A stretch of DNA of 64,000 bases from contig NZ_SPQP01000020.1 in NCBI RefSeq assembly GCF_004571075.1, positions 1 to 64,000 of the forward strand. Reading direction: 5' to 3'. Shown piece after piece: positions 48,585 to 58,516 of the stretch. The translations under genes were made by a program, and so were the position numbers. The first letter of the stretch is position 1; each line of letters begins with the position of its first letter. Source of the DNA: Blastococcus sp. TF02A-35 (GTDB lineage Bacteria; Actinomycetota; Actinomycetes; Mycobacteriales; Geodermatophilaceae). The notes under the pieces are model-generated. The model searched no databases and had not been told where the DNA came from. It was given only the letters and a program-made list of their open reading frames with translations.

Positions 48585-50255
48585 TCACACCAGCCGGCGG
48601 CTGTCCTGGGCCACGACCCGCAGCCACCGGTAGCCGTAGCCCCCGAGCGCGACCTCCGCGACGCCGCCGTCGGAGACGGGGACCTCGCCGGGCTGGAGCA
48701 GGTCCACGAGCCGGTGGGAGGAGTCGCAGCCCTCGAGGGTCAGCGGCACGGTGCGCGGCTCCGGACCGAGGTTGTGCGCGGCCACCAGCGCGCCGTCGTC
48801 CCAGGTGCACAGGTGCGCCAGGACCTCCGGGCACGGCTGCTCCAGCACCTCGAACCCGCCCCACCCCAGCTCGGGCGACTCCCGGTACCGGCGGATCAGC
48901 AGCTTCATGAACGACAGCAGCGAGTCCGGGTCGTTGCGCTGGTCGGCGACGTTCACGTACTCGGGGGCGAACCCGCCGGTGACCACGGGTCCCGGCAGCT
49001 TCCGCGGCTCGGCGGGCGAGAACCCGCCGTTGCGGCCCGAGGTCCACTGCATCGGCGTCCGGACGGCGAGCCGCCCCTCGGCGTCGAGGTCCTCCCCCAT
49101 GCCGATCTCCTCGCCGTAGAAGAGCACCGGGGTGCCCGGCAGCGAGAACAGCAGGCTGTAGACCATCCGCACCCGGCGCGGGTCGCCGTCCAGCATCGGC
49201 GGGAGCCTGCGCCGCAGCCCCCGGCCGTAGACCTGCATGCGCTCCTCGGGACCGAAGGCGGCGAACACCTCGGCCCGCTCCTCGTCGGACAGCTTGTCGA
49301 GGGTGAGCTCGTCGTGGTTGCGCACGAACGTCGCCCACTGCGCGTCGGGGCTCAGGCCCGGCCGCTCCTCCAGCGCGGCGGCGAGCGGACCGGCGTCCCC
49401 GCGGGCCAGCGACAGGTAGAGCGCCTGCATGCCCATGAAGTCGAACTGCATGGTGAGCTCGTCGCCGTCGGTGCCGCCGAAGAACTCCAGCTGCTGCTCG
49501 TAGGGCAGGTTCACCTCGCCCAGCAGGATCCCGCTCCCCGACCGGCGGCCGACCAGCGCCCGCAGGTCGCGCAGGTAGTGGTGCGGGTCCGGCAGCGCCC
49601 CGCCGTCGGCCCCCTGGGTCTCCAGGAAGAACGGGACGGCGTCCACGCGGAAGCCCGACAGCCCCAGCTGCAGCCAGAACCCCATGATCTTGGCGACCTC
49701 GTCGCGGACGAGCGGGTTCGTGATGTTCAGGTCGGGCTGCTCCTTGTAGAACTTGTGCAGGTACCACTCCCCCGTCTTCTCCGACAGCGTCCAGACGCTG
49801 TCCTCCTGGTCGGGGAAGACGACCTGGTCGGAGGTGTCCGGCGGCGGGTCGGAGCGCCACACGTAGAAGTCGCGGTACGGCGAGTCCTTCGAGGACTCGG
49901 CGGAGCGGAACCACGGGTGCTTGCGCGAGGTGTGGTTGACCACGAGGTCGGCGATCACCCGCATGCCGCGGTCGTTGGCCGTGCGGATCACCTCGACCAG
50001 GTCGCCGTGGGTCCCCAGCCGGGGGTCGACGCCGTAGAAGTCGGTGATGTCGTAGCCGTCGTCGCGCTCGGCGGTCGGGTAGAAGGGCATCAGCCACAGG
50101 CAGGTGACGCCGAGGTCGGCCAGGTGGTCGATGCGCTGCGCGAGCCCGGCGAAGTCGCCGGTGCCGTCACCGTCCCAGTCCATGAAGGTCTCGACGTCGA
50201 GGCAGTAGACGACGGCGTTCTTCCACCACAGGTCGCTGGTGTCGGTGATCCTCAC
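48585..50255 (-). CDS. alpha-amylase-family glycosyl hydrolase, trehalose-synthase-like (GH13)
   Basis: 556 aa. Begins WWKNAVVYCLDVETFMDWDGDGTGDF, then ADLVVNHTS, the catalytic nucleophile Asp in GFRVDAVPFF, the acid/base Glu in LGEVN, and the transition-state Asp in VRNHDEL; EEIGMGED and RTPMQW are typical of TreS-like GH13 enzymes. Missing the C-terminal maltokinase region found in some TreS fusions. Probably acts in trehalose or alpha-glucan metabolism. GTG 50253-50255 overlaps the stop of the LLM oxidoreductase gene. Confidence 0.87.
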   Translation of the reverse strand: MRITDTSDLWWKNAVVYCLDVETFMDWDGDGTGDFAGLAQRIDHLADLGVTCLWLMPFYPTAERDDGYDITDFYGVDPRLGTHGDLVEVIRTANDRGMRVIADLVVNHTSRKHPWFRSAESSKDSPYRDFYVWRSDPPPDTSDQVVFPDQEDSVWTLSEKTGEWYLHKFYKEQPDLNITNPLVRDEVAKIMGFWLQLGLSGFRVDAVPFFLETQGADGGALPDPHHYLRDLRALVGRRSGSGILLGEVNLPYEQQLEFFGGTDGDELTMQFDFMGMQALYLSLARGDAGPLAAALEERPGLSPDAQWATFVRNHDELTLDKLSDEERAEVFAAFGPEERMQVYGRGLRRRLPPMLDGDPRRVRMVYSLLFSLPGTPVLFYGEEIGMGEDLDAEGRLAVRTPMQWTSGRNGGFSPAEPRKLPGPVVTGGFAPEYVNVADQRNDPDSLLSFMKLLIRRYRESPELGWGGFEVLEQPCPEVLAHLCTWDDGALVAAHNLGPEPRTVPLTLEGCDSSHRLVDLLQPGEVPVSDGGVAEVALGGYGYRWLRVVAQDSRRLV

Positions 50256-51244
50256 CGGGGCACCGCCACGGCGGGGGCCGGCGCGGTGACGCCGAGCTGC
50301 GGCAGGACGTGCTCGCCGAAGGCGTCGAGAAACGCGCGCTGCTCGACGCCGACGTGGTGCAGGTAGATCTCCTCGAAGCCGAGGTCGACGTACTCCTGCA
50401 GCCACGCGGCGTGCTGCTGCAGGTCGGCCGACACCCGGACCGCGCCGGTGACGTCCTCGGGGGTGACATGCGCGCTGGCCTGTTCGAAGGCCTCCGGGCT
50501 GTCGAGGTCCCAGCACAGCGGCGGGGGGAAGACGTTGCTGCGCCACTGGTCGTGGGCCATGCCCAGCGCCCGGTCGGCGTCGGGGTCCCACGAGACGTGT
50601 ACCTGCAGCGCCAGCTTGCCCCGTCCGCCGGCGTCCCGGTACGCGGCGACCATCTCGCGCAGCTTGTCGTGCGGCTGGTTGATGGTGACCAGCCCGTCGG
50701 CCCAGTCCGCGCCGTTGCGGGCGGTGGCCACGCTGACCGCGGGGGCGATGAGCGCCGGGGACTGCTCGGGCAGCGTGTAGACCTTGGCGCGGTCGACGGT
50801 GACCAGCCCCTCGTGGCTGACCTCCTCCCCCGCCAGCAGCGCGCGGATGATGGCCACGCACTCCCGCAGCCGGGCGTCCCGCACCTCCTTGCGAGGCCAC
50901 TTGTCCCCGGTGACGTGCTCGTTCATCGCCTCGCCGCTGCCCAGGGCCACCCAGAAGCGGCCCGGGAACATCGCGCCCAGCGTCGCGATGGCCTGCGCCA
51001 CGATCACCGGGTGGTAGCGCTGGCCGGGCGCGTTCACCGCGCCGAACGGCAGCGCCGTCGTCGCCATCGCGGCGCCGAGCCAGGACCAGGCGAACCCCGA
51101 CTCCCCCTGCCGCGGGTTCCACGGCGTCAGGTGGTCCGAGCACATGGCCGCGGTGAACCCCACCTCCTCGGCGTGCCGGACCGCGTCCAGCAGGGCGGCG
51201 GGGTGGACCTGCTCGTGGGAGTTGTGGAACCCGATCACCGGCAT
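50252..51244 (-). CDS. LLM-class flavin oxidoreductase (TIGR03885-like, probably non-F420)
   Basis: 330-aa luciferase-like monooxygenase fold. Matches from memory the pattern GFHNSHEQ, AAMCSDHLTPW, GESGFAWSWLGAA, NAPGQRYHPVIVAQ and GRFWVALGSGEAMNEHVTG of a subfamily considered FMN- rather than F420-dependent. Its 4-base overlap with the GH13 gene implies a functional link, a pairing also seen in other actinomycetes as far as I recall; the reaction is unknown. Confidence 0.82.
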   Translation of the reverse strand: MPVIGFHNSHEQVHPAALLDAVRHAEEVGFTAAMCSDHLTPWNPRQGESGFAWSWLGAAMATTALPFGAVNAPGQRYHPVIVAQAIATLGAMFPGRFWVALGSGEAMNEHVTGDKWPRKEVRDARLRECVAIIRALLAGEEVSHEGLVTVDRAKVYTLPEQSPALIAPAVSVATARNGADWADGLVTINQPHDKLREMVAAYRDAGGRGKLALQVHVSWDPDADRALGMAHDQWRSNVFPPPLCWDLDSPEAFEQASAHVTPEDVTGAVRVSADLQQHAAWLQEYVDLGFEEIYLHHVGVEQRAFLDAFGEHVLPQLGVTAPAPAVAVPR

Positions 51245-51253
51245 GGGCCATGC

Positions 51254-52402
51254 CTACCGAGGTCGGCTGCCGGCGTCCACCGCAGACCAGCGGGCCCGCC
51301 ACCTGGGCCGGCCGGGTGGCGACGTCGAGGTGACCGCCGCTGCCGCTCCCGGCACCGGCGCGCGGGAGCGGTGCACGGCGCCGCCGAGGACCACCGCCAG
51401 GACGACGACCCAGCCGGTCCTCGCCGCCAGCCAGCCCGGCGTGGCGGTGCCCTCGTGCAGGCCGGGCAGCGGTCCGACCCGCAGGGTGGCGAGCCAGACG
51501 GCGGCGAAGACGGCCTGGTGCAGCAGGAAGACGGGGTAGGCGCGCCGCCCGAGGGCCGCGAGCGCCCTGGCCGCACGGCCGTCGCGCGCCAGCCCCGGTA
51601 GCAGGAGCGCCGCTGCGCCACCCTGCCCGAGGACGAGTGCGAGCGTCGCCACCGACGGCGGGTCGAGGTTGGACCGGTCCGCGCCCGGGACACCCACCGC
51701 GGTCGGCGGCACCGCACCGGACAGGACCAGGACGACGACCGCCAGCACGCCGCCCGCCAGCAGCGCCGCTGCCACCTGGGGTCGCAGCGGCCGACGTGCC
51801 ATCGCGATGCCCAGCTGCCACGGCACGCACCACACCGCGAGCACGGCGACCGGAGCCAGGGCCGTCCCGGGCGCGACGGCGGCCAGGACGCCCGCCGTGG
51901 CGACCCCGGCGACGACCGCGGAACCGCCGAACCTCGCGTCCAGGCGCACCAGCACCGGCGTCGCCGCCGACAGCAGGAGGTGGACGGCGAGGAACCACGA
52001 CGGCGTCACGACGATCCTGACGGTCCGGACGACCAGGCTCTGCGGTGCGCCGGCCAGGGCCATGACGACCACGACCAGGGCCACCGCTGCGGCGACCGCG
52101 CCGGCCGGTCCGGCGAGACGACGCACCCTGGCCCACCACCACCGGCCGGCGGGCCGGGTCGAGGCGCCCCAGCTGCGAGCGGCGGCGAACCCGGCCACGA
52201 GGCAGAAGAGGCCCAGCGTCTGCAGGAGCCAGCTCACCGGTGCCAGCTCCGGCATCGTGCGCAGCGGGCTGTCCAGCCCGACCGCGCCGGTGACCTCGTC
52301 CGGCGCGAGCGGCGCCGTCACCAGCCAGTGCCCGAGGACGACCCCGAGCATGGCTGCCCCCCGGAGCACGTCCACCCCCCGCTCGCGGCCGGGCGCCGTC
52401 AC
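51254..52402 (-). CDS. acyltransferase-3-like membrane protein
   Basis: 382 aa from GTG 52400-52402, about ten membrane segments. The first segment RGVDVLRGAAMLGVVLGHW carries the Arg and His pattern of the acyltransferase-3 family, which O-acylates sugars or wall polymers. The C-terminus is Arg/Pro-rich. The start overlaps the stop of the upstream secreted hydrolase gene (GTGA). Confidence 0.75.
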   Translation of the reverse strand: MTAPGRERGVDVLRGAAMLGVVLGHWLVTAPLAPDEVTGAVGLDSPLRTMPELAPVSWLLQTLGLFCLVAGFAAARSWGASTRPAGRWWWARVRRLAGPAGAVAAAVALVVVVMALAGAPQSLVVRTVRIVVTPSWFLAVHLLLSAATPVLVRLDARFGGSAVVAGVATAGVLAAVAPGTALAPVAVLAVWCVPWQLGIAMARRPLRPQVAAALLAGGVLAVVVLVLSGAVPPTAVGVPGADRSNLDPPSVATLALVLGQGGAAALLLPGLARDGRAARALAALGRRAYPVFLLHQAVFAAVWLATLRVGPLPGLHEGTATPGWLAARTGWVVVLAVVLGGAVHRSRAPVPGAAAAVTSTSPPGRPRWRARWSAVDAGSRPR

Positions 52403-53226
52403 CGCTGCACCGCCGGGCTGCGGCCGAGCACGACGTCCGCGAGTCCGGTGAGGGCGGCGGAGCCGGGCCGGAAGTAGCCGTCGTGGCCCTCGGTCCCGCC
52501 GACCGGCAGCGCGCGGGCGCCGAACGCCGGCGAGGTGGGGTCGGTCCCGTGGCCGAGGTCCCCGACCCGGAGCGCCGGGACCCGGGCGATCCAGTCCCCC
52601 GTCGTGCGGGCCGACCAGACCACGGCGGACGTGCCCAGGTCCGCGACCGAGGAGGCCCGGGCCCCGGGGCTGCCGAGCAGGACCAGGCCGTCGGCGGCGA
52701 GCTCGTCGGCGGCGAGCGCCACGACCACCGCCCCGTAGCTGTGCCCGATGACGGTGAGCCCGCCGCGGCGGGGGAGGTCGTCGACGAACCGGACCAGGGC
52801 CGCGGCGCCGGCGCGGGCCAGGCGGCCGGTCGCGGCGTCGAGGGAGAGCCCTCCGGGTGTCACGTAGCCGACCCAGACGACGACCGCCACGTCGTCCCCG
52901 GCCGCGTCCGCGAGGGCCTGGGCCCAGCCCATCGGTCGGCGTCCCGGATCCCTGTGGTCGGCGATCCGGGCCAGGTCGATCTCGGCACCCGGCACCAGGA
53001 CGGCGACGTGGTCCGCGGTGGCCGGGTCCCCGAGGGCGACGACGGCCAGACCACGACCGGCCGGGTCGCATCCGAGCACCCGGGCCGGCGCCACCCGTGC
53101 GGCGAGCCCGGCGGCGCAGGTGGGATCGAGCCCGACGGGCGGCGGCACCGCCGCCTCGGCGGGGCCGACGACCAGCAGGGAGGCGAGACAGAGCACGGCG
53201 GACCGGGCCGCCCAGCGCATGATCAC
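52399..53226 (-). CDS. secreted alpha/beta hydrolase (DUF1023-like)
   Basis: 275 aa. Signal peptide (WAARSAVLCLASLLVVGPAEA), then an alpha/beta hydrolase core with nucleophile elbow TVIGHSYGAVV and HDGYFRPGS near the C-terminus containing the likely catalytic His. DUF1023 members of actinomycetes have this GHSYG motif. Start: GTG 53226, or ATG 53220. Coupled to the acyltransferase gene, suggesting joint action on cell-envelope acyl groups (inference). Confidence 0.78.
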   Translation of the reverse strand: MIMRWAARSAVLCLASLLVVGPAEAAVPPPVGLDPTCAAGLAARVAPARVLGCDPAGRGLAVVALGDPATADHVAVLVPGAEIDLARIADHRDPGRRPMGWAQALADAAGDDVAVVVWVGYVTPGGLSLDAATGRLARAGAAALVRFVDDLPRRGGLTVIGHSYGAVVVALAADELAADGLVLLGSPGARASSVADLGTSAVVWSARTTGDWIARVPALRVGDLGHGTDPTSPAFGARALPVGGTEGHDGYFRPGSAALTGLADVVLGRSPAVQR

Positions 53227-53300
53227 GACACCTGACGCTAGGCACGCCGCGCGCTCGCGGCGTCACACCGGGGAGCCGTTCCGCCGGCATACCCCGGTAC

Positions 53301-53984
53301 TCAGCTGCCGGGCCTGACCAGCCCGCTCTCGTACGCCAGGACGACGGCCTGGGCGCGGTCGCGCAGCCCCAGCTTCGTGAAGATGCGGCTCACGTGGGTC
53401 TTCACCGTCTGCTCGGCCAGGTACAGGCTCGCCGCTATCTCGGCGTTGCTCTCCCCTCGGGCGACGTGGCCCAGGACCTCCACCTCCCGCTCGGTCAGCG
53501 CGTCCAGGCGCACCGTCCCGGCGGGGGCCTCCGGCACCGCCCGCGCCGCGACGAAGTCCGCGATGAGCCGCCGGGTGACCGCCGGGGCCAGCAGGGCGTC
53601 CCCGGCCGCCACCACCCGCACCGCGTGCAGCAGCTCCGCCGCCGTCGCGTGCTTGAGGAGAAATCCGCTCGCTCCCGCCCGCAGCGCGTCGTACACGTAG
53701 TCGTCGAGGTCGAACGTGGTCAGGACGATCACCCGCGGCGCATCGTCCGACGGAGGGTCGAGCAGCGCTCGCGTCGCCTCGAGCCCGTCCAGCACCGGCA
53801 TCCGGACGTCCATGAGGACCACGTCGGGCGCCTCGCCGGTCCCGCGCAGCTCGGCGTGCAGCCGCAGGGCCGCCGCGCCGTCGCCGGCGGTGCCGACCAC
53901 CTCCATGTCGGGCTGGGCGGCGAGGAGGGCCGCGAAGCCCTCCCGGACCATCTGCTGGTCGTCCACCAGCAGGACGCGGATCAC
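53301..53984 (-). CDS. NarL/LuxR-family response regulator
   Basis: 227 aa from GTG 53982-53984. Receiver domain with acidic pair in LLVDDQQMV, phosphoacceptor Asp in VVLMDVRMP and Lys in GFLLKHA; C-terminal LuxR helix-turn-helix LTEREVEVLGHVARGESNAEIA. Output partner of the adjacent histidine kinase, whose stop overlaps its start (GTGA). Confidence 0.93.
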   Translation of the reverse strand: MIRVLLVDDQQMVREGFAALLAAQPDMEVVGTAGDGAAALRLHAELRGTGEAPDVVLMDVRMPVLDGLEATRALLDPPSDDAPRVIVLTTFDLDDYVYDALRAGASGFLLKHATAAELLHAVRVVAAGDALLAPAVTRRLIADFVAARAVPEAPAGTVRLDALTEREVEVLGHVARGESNAEIAASLYLAEQTVKTHVSRIFTKLGLRDRAQAVVLAYESGLVRPGS

Positions 53985-55246
53985 CGGTCCACCCCGGCTC
54001 CGAGCGGCAGCCGGGCGGCGACGCGGAAGCCCCCGTCGGGCAGCGGTCCGGCCTCCAGCCGGCCGGCGTGCACCTCGACGCGCTCGCGCATGCCCTGCAG
54101 GCCCAGCCCCGCACCGGACCGGCCGGGGGCGGCGCCGGGGCCGTTGGTGACCTCCAAGAGCAGGTCGTCGGACTCCCGGACGACGCGCACCCGCACCGCC
54201 GAGCCGGGGGCGTGCTGGGCGGCGTTCGCCACCGCCTGCTGCACGACCCGGTAGGCGGTCAGCCCCACGAGGTCCGGGACGACGAGCGGCTCGACGTCCC
54301 AGGTGACGTCGGTGCCCGCAGCCCGCACGTCGGCGAGCAGCCCGGGCAGGGTGCCCAGGCCCGGTTGCGGTGCCCGCTCGGCCGACTGGTCGTCGGAGCG
54401 CAGCACCCCGAGCAGGCGCTGGAGCTCGGTGAGGGCCTCGCGCGCCGTTCCGGCGATCTCGGTCAGCTCGCCGACCGCGGGCTCCTGCAGGGGTGCCAGC
54501 CGGTAGGGCGCCGTCTCGCAGCGCACGGCGATCAGGGACAGGTGGTGGGCGACGACGTCGTGCATCTCCCGGGCGATGCGGGCCCGCTCGGCGAGCGCCC
54601 CGCGCGCGGCCTGCGTCTCGGCGGCCCGGACCTGCTCCTCGACCAGGTTCCGGCTGGCCCGCTGGCGGGCACCGAGGCTGGCTCCGACCACGAGGGGGAC
54701 GCCGACGCCGAGGAGGGCGGGCATGAAGGTGAGCGGCGGCGTCCAGGGCGACCACCCCGGCAGCGTCAGCACGACGAGGAAGGACAGGGCGCCGACGACG
54801 ACCGTGTCACGTGGCGGGACCGCCCAGGCCGCGGCGAGCAGCACCGGGCACCAGAAGCACCACTGCCAGGGCTCGAGCAGCGCCGCGTCCCCGCCGTCGC
54901 CCTGGACCAGGAACGGCGTCGCGACGAGCCACACGGTGGACAGCCGCCAGCCGTCCAGCGGGCGGTACAGGGCCAGGACCACGGCGACCGGCAGGGGCAG
55001 GAGCAGCAGGAACGCCACTCCGCCGTTCGCCCGGCCGCTGTCGTTGAGCACCCCGCCGGCGGTGGCGACCGCGACGACGAGCGCGTACCCGCCGACGACC
55101 ACCAGCAGCCACCGGTCCAGCCGCCGCACGTGGGTCCGCCACGGCGGGTCGGTGGGGCCGGGGGACGTCCAGAGGACCTCGGCGACGGCCCGCCCGGCTG
55201 CGGCGACGGGACCCGGACCTGCGGCTTCCGGATTCGCGGTCAGCAC
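53981..55246 (-). CDS. sensor histidine kinase (HisKA_3 family)
   Basis: 421 aa. Several membrane segments between about 45 and 195, then the dimerisation/phosphoacceptor helix ERARIAREMHDVVAHHLSLI with the His of the H-box, and an ATPase domain with VVQQAVANAAQHA (N-box) and GLGLQGMRERV (G-box). Typical of NarL-type actinobacterial systems that often sense envelope stress. Ligand unknown. Confidence 0.93.
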   Translation of the reverse strand: MLTANPEAAGPGPVAAAGRAVAEVLWTSPGPTDPPWRTHVRRLDRWLLVVVGGYALVVAVATAGGVLNDSGRANGGVAFLLLLPLPVAVVLALYRPLDGWRLSTVWLVATPFLVQGDGGDAALLEPWQWCFWCPVLLAAAWAVPPRDTVVVGALSFLVVLTLPGWSPWTPPLTFMPALLGVGVPLVVGASLGARQRASRNLVEEQVRAAETQAARGALAERARIAREMHDVVAHHLSLIAVRCETAPYRLAPLQEPAVGELTEIAGTAREALTELQRLLGVLRSDDQSAERAPQPGLGTLPGLLADVRAAGTDVTWDVEPLVVPDLVGLTAYRVVQQAVANAAQHAPGSAVRVRVVRESDDLLLEVTNGPGAAPGRSGAGLGLQGMRERVEVHAGRLEAGPLPDGGFRVAARLPLGAGVDR

Positions 55247-55323
55247 CCGACGAGCCTAGGAGGCGGCACGACGCCCCGGCGTCACCCTGGGGTAGCACTC
55301 CGGGCGGGCACCCCCTACCCGGG

Positions 55324-55956
55324 TCAGCGTGCCGAGAGAGCCAGTCGCACCCCGAAGCCGATCAGCGTTCCCCCCGTGACCCCGTCGACGACGCGGACCG
55401 AGCGGGGGCGCCGGAGCCACCGGCTGAACGCCGACGCCAGCCCGATCAGCAGCGCGAACCACGCGAGGGAGAGCACCGCGTGGACGCCGGCGAGCAGGAG
55501 CCCCACGAGCAGCGGGTCGCTGCCCGCAGGCAGGAACTGCGGCAGCAGCGCCGCGTAGAACACACCGACCTTCGGGTTGAGCAGGTTCGTCGTCAGCCCT
55601 TCCCGGGCCGCGCGCCAGCCCGAGCCGGCGCCCGCGCCGGGCGCCCCGGCCACCTCGGGGCGGCCCCGCAGCGCCCGCACCAGCAGGCGGACGCCGAACC
55701 ACACCAGGTAGGCCGCACCCACCCAGCGCAGCACGTCGTAGGCCAGCTCCGACGCCGTCAGCAGCGCCGAGACGCCGACCGCCGCCGCGGCTCCCCACAC
55801 GAAGAGGCCGGCGACGATCCCGGCCGCCGTGGCGGCCGCCTCCCCGCGGCCGCGGGTGAGGGCGGCGCGCAGGACCAGCGCGGTGTCCAGCCCCGGCGTC
55901 ACGGTGAGAGCCGCGGCGACGACGGCGAAGGTGAGCACGGCGGAACCCAGGGTCAC
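55324..55956 (-). CDS. LysE-family amino acid/homoserine lactone exporter
   Basis: 210 aa from GTG 55954-55956, about six membrane segments. The LysE/RhtB signature appears as VTPGLDTALVLRAALTRGRGEAAATAAGI and, centrally, GLTTNLLNPKVGVFYAALLPQF. Exports an amino acid or similar small molecule. Confidence 0.9.
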   Translation of the reverse strand: MTLGSAVLTFAVVAAALTVTPGLDTALVLRAALTRGRGEAAATAAGIVAGLFVWGAAAAVGVSALLTASELAYDVLRWVGAAYLVWFGVRLLVRALRGRPEVAGAPGAGAGSGWRAAREGLTTNLLNPKVGVFYAALLPQFLPAGSDPLLVGLLLAGVHAVLSLAWFALLIGLASAFSRWLRRPRSVRVVDGVTGGTLIGFGVRLALSAR

Positions 55957-55986
55957 CGGTCCATCGTCGCCCACCAGACTGGTCCC

Positions 55987-58479
55987 GTGCTGCCACCGCC
56001 CGGGACGCCGGGGACCGACCTGCCGGTGCGGGCCGCGCTGCCCGCGCTGGCCGGCGCCCTGGCGGCCCGGGGCACGGCCGTGCTCGTGGCCCCGCCGGGA
56101 ACCGGGAAGACGACGCTCGTCCCGCTCGCGCTGGCCGGCGCCGTGGCGGGCCGGGTCCTCGTCGCCGAGCCCCGCAGGGTCGCCGCCCGTGCGGCTGCCC
56201 GCCGGATGGCGGCGCTGCTGGGCGAGGAGGTCGGCGGCCGGGTCGGCTACAGCGTCCGCGGGGACAGCCGGCGCAGCGCCGGCACCCGGGTCGAGGTGGT
56301 CACCACGGGGCTGCTCGTCCGCCGGCTGCAGGCCGACCCCGAGCTGCCCGGCGTCGACGCCGTCGTCCTCGACGAGTGCCACGAGCGGCACCTGGACACC
56401 GACCTCGCCCTGGCCTTCTGCCTGGACGCCCGGGCCACGCTCCGCCCGGAGCTGCAGCTGCTCGCCATGTCGGCCACCGCCCAGGCGCAGCGGCTGGCCG
56501 GGCTCCTCGGCGGGGACGGCGGGCCCGCCCCGGTCGTGGAGGCGTCCGGCGCGCTGTTCGAGGTCGAGACCCGGTGGGCGCCCCCGACAGGTCCGGTCGA
56601 CCCGCCGCACGGCCTCCGGGTGGACCCGCGGCTGCTCGGGCACGTCGCCGCGACCGTCCGCCGGGCGCTCGACGAGCAGGACGGCGACCTGCTGGTCTTC
56701 CTCCCCGGAGCAGGCGAGATCGGGACCGTCGCCGGGCGGCTGGGCGGCCTCGACGCCGACGTGCTGCCGCTGCACGGCCGGCTCCCGACCGCGGCGCAGG
56801 ACGCCGCCCTCCGGGCCGGGGGCCGCCGCCGGGTGGTCCTCGCCACCTCCCTGGCGGAGAGCAGCCTGACCGTCCCGGGCGTCCGGGTCGTCGTCGACGC
56901 CGGGCTGGCCCGCGTCCCGCGCGCCGACCTCGCCCGGGGCCTCGGGTCGCTGGTCACCGTCCGGGCCTCCCGGGCGGCCGTCACCCAGCGCGCCGGGCGG
57001 GCGGGCCGCGAGGGCCCGGGCACGGTCTACCGCTGCTGGACCGCCGCCGAGCAGGACCGGCTCCCCGCGCACGACGAGCCGGAGGTGAGCACCGCCGACC
57101 TCACCGCCTTCGCCCTCGAGCTGTCCTGCTGGGGCGCGCCGGGCGGTCAGGGCCTGCCCCTGCTCGACGCCCCGCCGCCGGCCGCCCTGCTGGTGGCCGA
57201 GCAGACGCTGCGCAGCCTCGGGGCGGTGGACGGGGACGGCCGGGTGACCCCGCGGGGGCGGGCGCTGACCGCGGTCGGCGTCCACCCGCGGCTGGCCCGC
57301 GCGCTGCTCGACGGCGCCCCGCTGGTCGGCCGCCGGCGTGCGGCGGAGGTCGTCGCGCTGCTGTCGGCGGACCTGCCCCTGCGCGGCGACGACCTCACCG
57401 CGACCTGGCGCGGCCTGCGCGCCGGCACCGACCGCGGCGCCACCGCCCGCTGGCGGGAGGAGGTGGCGCGGCTGGAGCGCGCCACCGGCGACGCACCCGT
57501 GCCCCGGCTGCCCGACGACGCCCTCCCCCTCGACACCGCGGCCGGCCTCGTCGTCGGGCTCGCCCATCCCGAACGCCTCGCCCGGCGCCGCCCCGGCGGC
57601 AGCGGCACCTACCTCATGGCGGCCGGCACGGGTGCGGAGCTCACGCCGGGGACGGCGCTCACGGGGGCCCCGTGGCTGGCGATCGCCGTGGCCGACCGCT
57701 CGCCGGGACGCCGGGACGCACGGGTGCGGTCGGCGGTGGTGATCGACGAGGCGACCGCGCTCGACGCCGGGGCGGCCCTGCGCACCAGCGGCGACGAGGT
57801 GGCCTGGCGCGACGGCGACGTCTCCAGCGCCCGGGTCGAGCGGCTCGGCGCGGTCGTGCTGGGCGAACGGCCGCTGCCCGACCCCCAGCCGGCCGCCGTG
57901 GCCGCGGCCGTCGCCGAGGGCCTGCGCCAGGAGGGGCTGGGGCTGCTGCGCTGGACACCGGCCGCCGTCGCGCTCCGGGCCCGCCTGGCCGCCGCCCACG
58001 CCGGGCTCGGCGACCCATGGCCCGCCGTCGACGACGACGTGCTGCTCGGCGCCATCGACGTCTCCGGGGCCCGCAGCCGCGCGGACCTCGCCCGGCTCGA
58101 CGTCGTGGCGGCGCTGCGCGCGCTCGTCCCGTGGCAGGTCGCCGGGCAGCTCGACGACGTCGTCCCCGAGCGGGTCACGGTCCCCACCGGCTCCCGGATC
58201 GCCGTCGACTACACCGACCCCGAGGTCCCGACCCTGTCGGTGCGGGTGCAGGAGGTGTTCGGATGGGCCCGGGCGCCCCTGGTCGCCGGCCGGCCCCTGC
58301 GGCTGCAGCTGCTCTCCCCCGCCCAGCGCGTCGTCGCCACCACCGCCGACCTCGCCGGGTTCTGGGTCACCGGCTACCCCGCCGTCCGCAGCGAGCTCCG
58401 TGGCCGCTACCCGCGGCACCCCTGGCCGGAGGACCCGGCAGTGGCACCGGCCACGAAGCGGGCCCGACCGCGCGCTTGA
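55987..58479 (+). CDS. hrpB: ATP-dependent helicase HrpB
   Basis: 830 aa from GTG 55987; normal HrpB length. DEAH-type motifs: APPGTGKTT (I), DECHERH (II, DEAH variant), SAT (III), ATSLAESSLTVPGVRVVVDAG (V) and QRAGRAGREGPG (VI). The HA2 and HrpB C-terminal domains follow (QEVFGWARAP, LRGRYPRHPWPEDP). RNA helicase of uncertain biological role. Ends 37 bases before malQ. Confidence 0.93.
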   Translation: MLPPPGTPGTDLPVRAALPALAGALAARGTAVLVAPPGTGKTTLVPLALAGAVAGRVLVAEPRRVAARAAARRMAALLGEEVGGRVGYSVRGDSRRSAGTRVEVVTTGLLVRRLQADPELPGVDAVVLDECHERHLDTDLALAFCLDARATLRPELQLLAMSATAQAQRLAGLLGGDGGPAPVVEASGALFEVETRWAPPTGPVDPPHGLRVDPRLLGHVAATVRRALDEQDGDLLVFLPGAGEIGTVAGRLGGLDADVLPLHGRLPTAAQDAALRAGGRRRVVLATSLAESSLTVPGVRVVVDAGLARVPRADLARGLGSLVTVRASRAAVTQRAGRAGREGPGTVYRCWTAAEQDRLPAHDEPEVSTADLTAFALELSCWGAPGGQGLPLLDAPPPAALLVAEQTLRSLGAVDGDGRVTPRGRALTAVGVHPRLARALLDGAPLVGRRRAAEVVALLSADLPLRGDDLTATWRGLRAGTDRGATARWREEVARLERATGDAPVPRLPDDALPLDTAAGLVVGLAHPERLARRRPGGSGTYLMAAGTGAELTPGTALTGAPWLAIAVADRSPGRRDARVRSAVVIDEATALDAGAALRTSGDEVAWRDGDVSSARVERLGAVVLGERPLPDPQPAAVAAAVAEGLRQEGLGLLRWTPAAVALRARLAAAHAGLGDPWPAVDDDVLLGAIDVSGARSRADLARLDVVAALRALVPWQVAGQLDDVVPERVTVPTGSRIAVDYTDPEVPTLSVRVQEVFGWARAPLVAGRPLRLQLLSPAQRVVATTADLAGFWVTGYPAVRSELRGRYPRHPWPEDPAVAPATKRARPRA

Positions 58480-58516
58480 GGCTGCGGGCTGCCCCCGCCC
58501 CGGCGAGGATCGTCGG

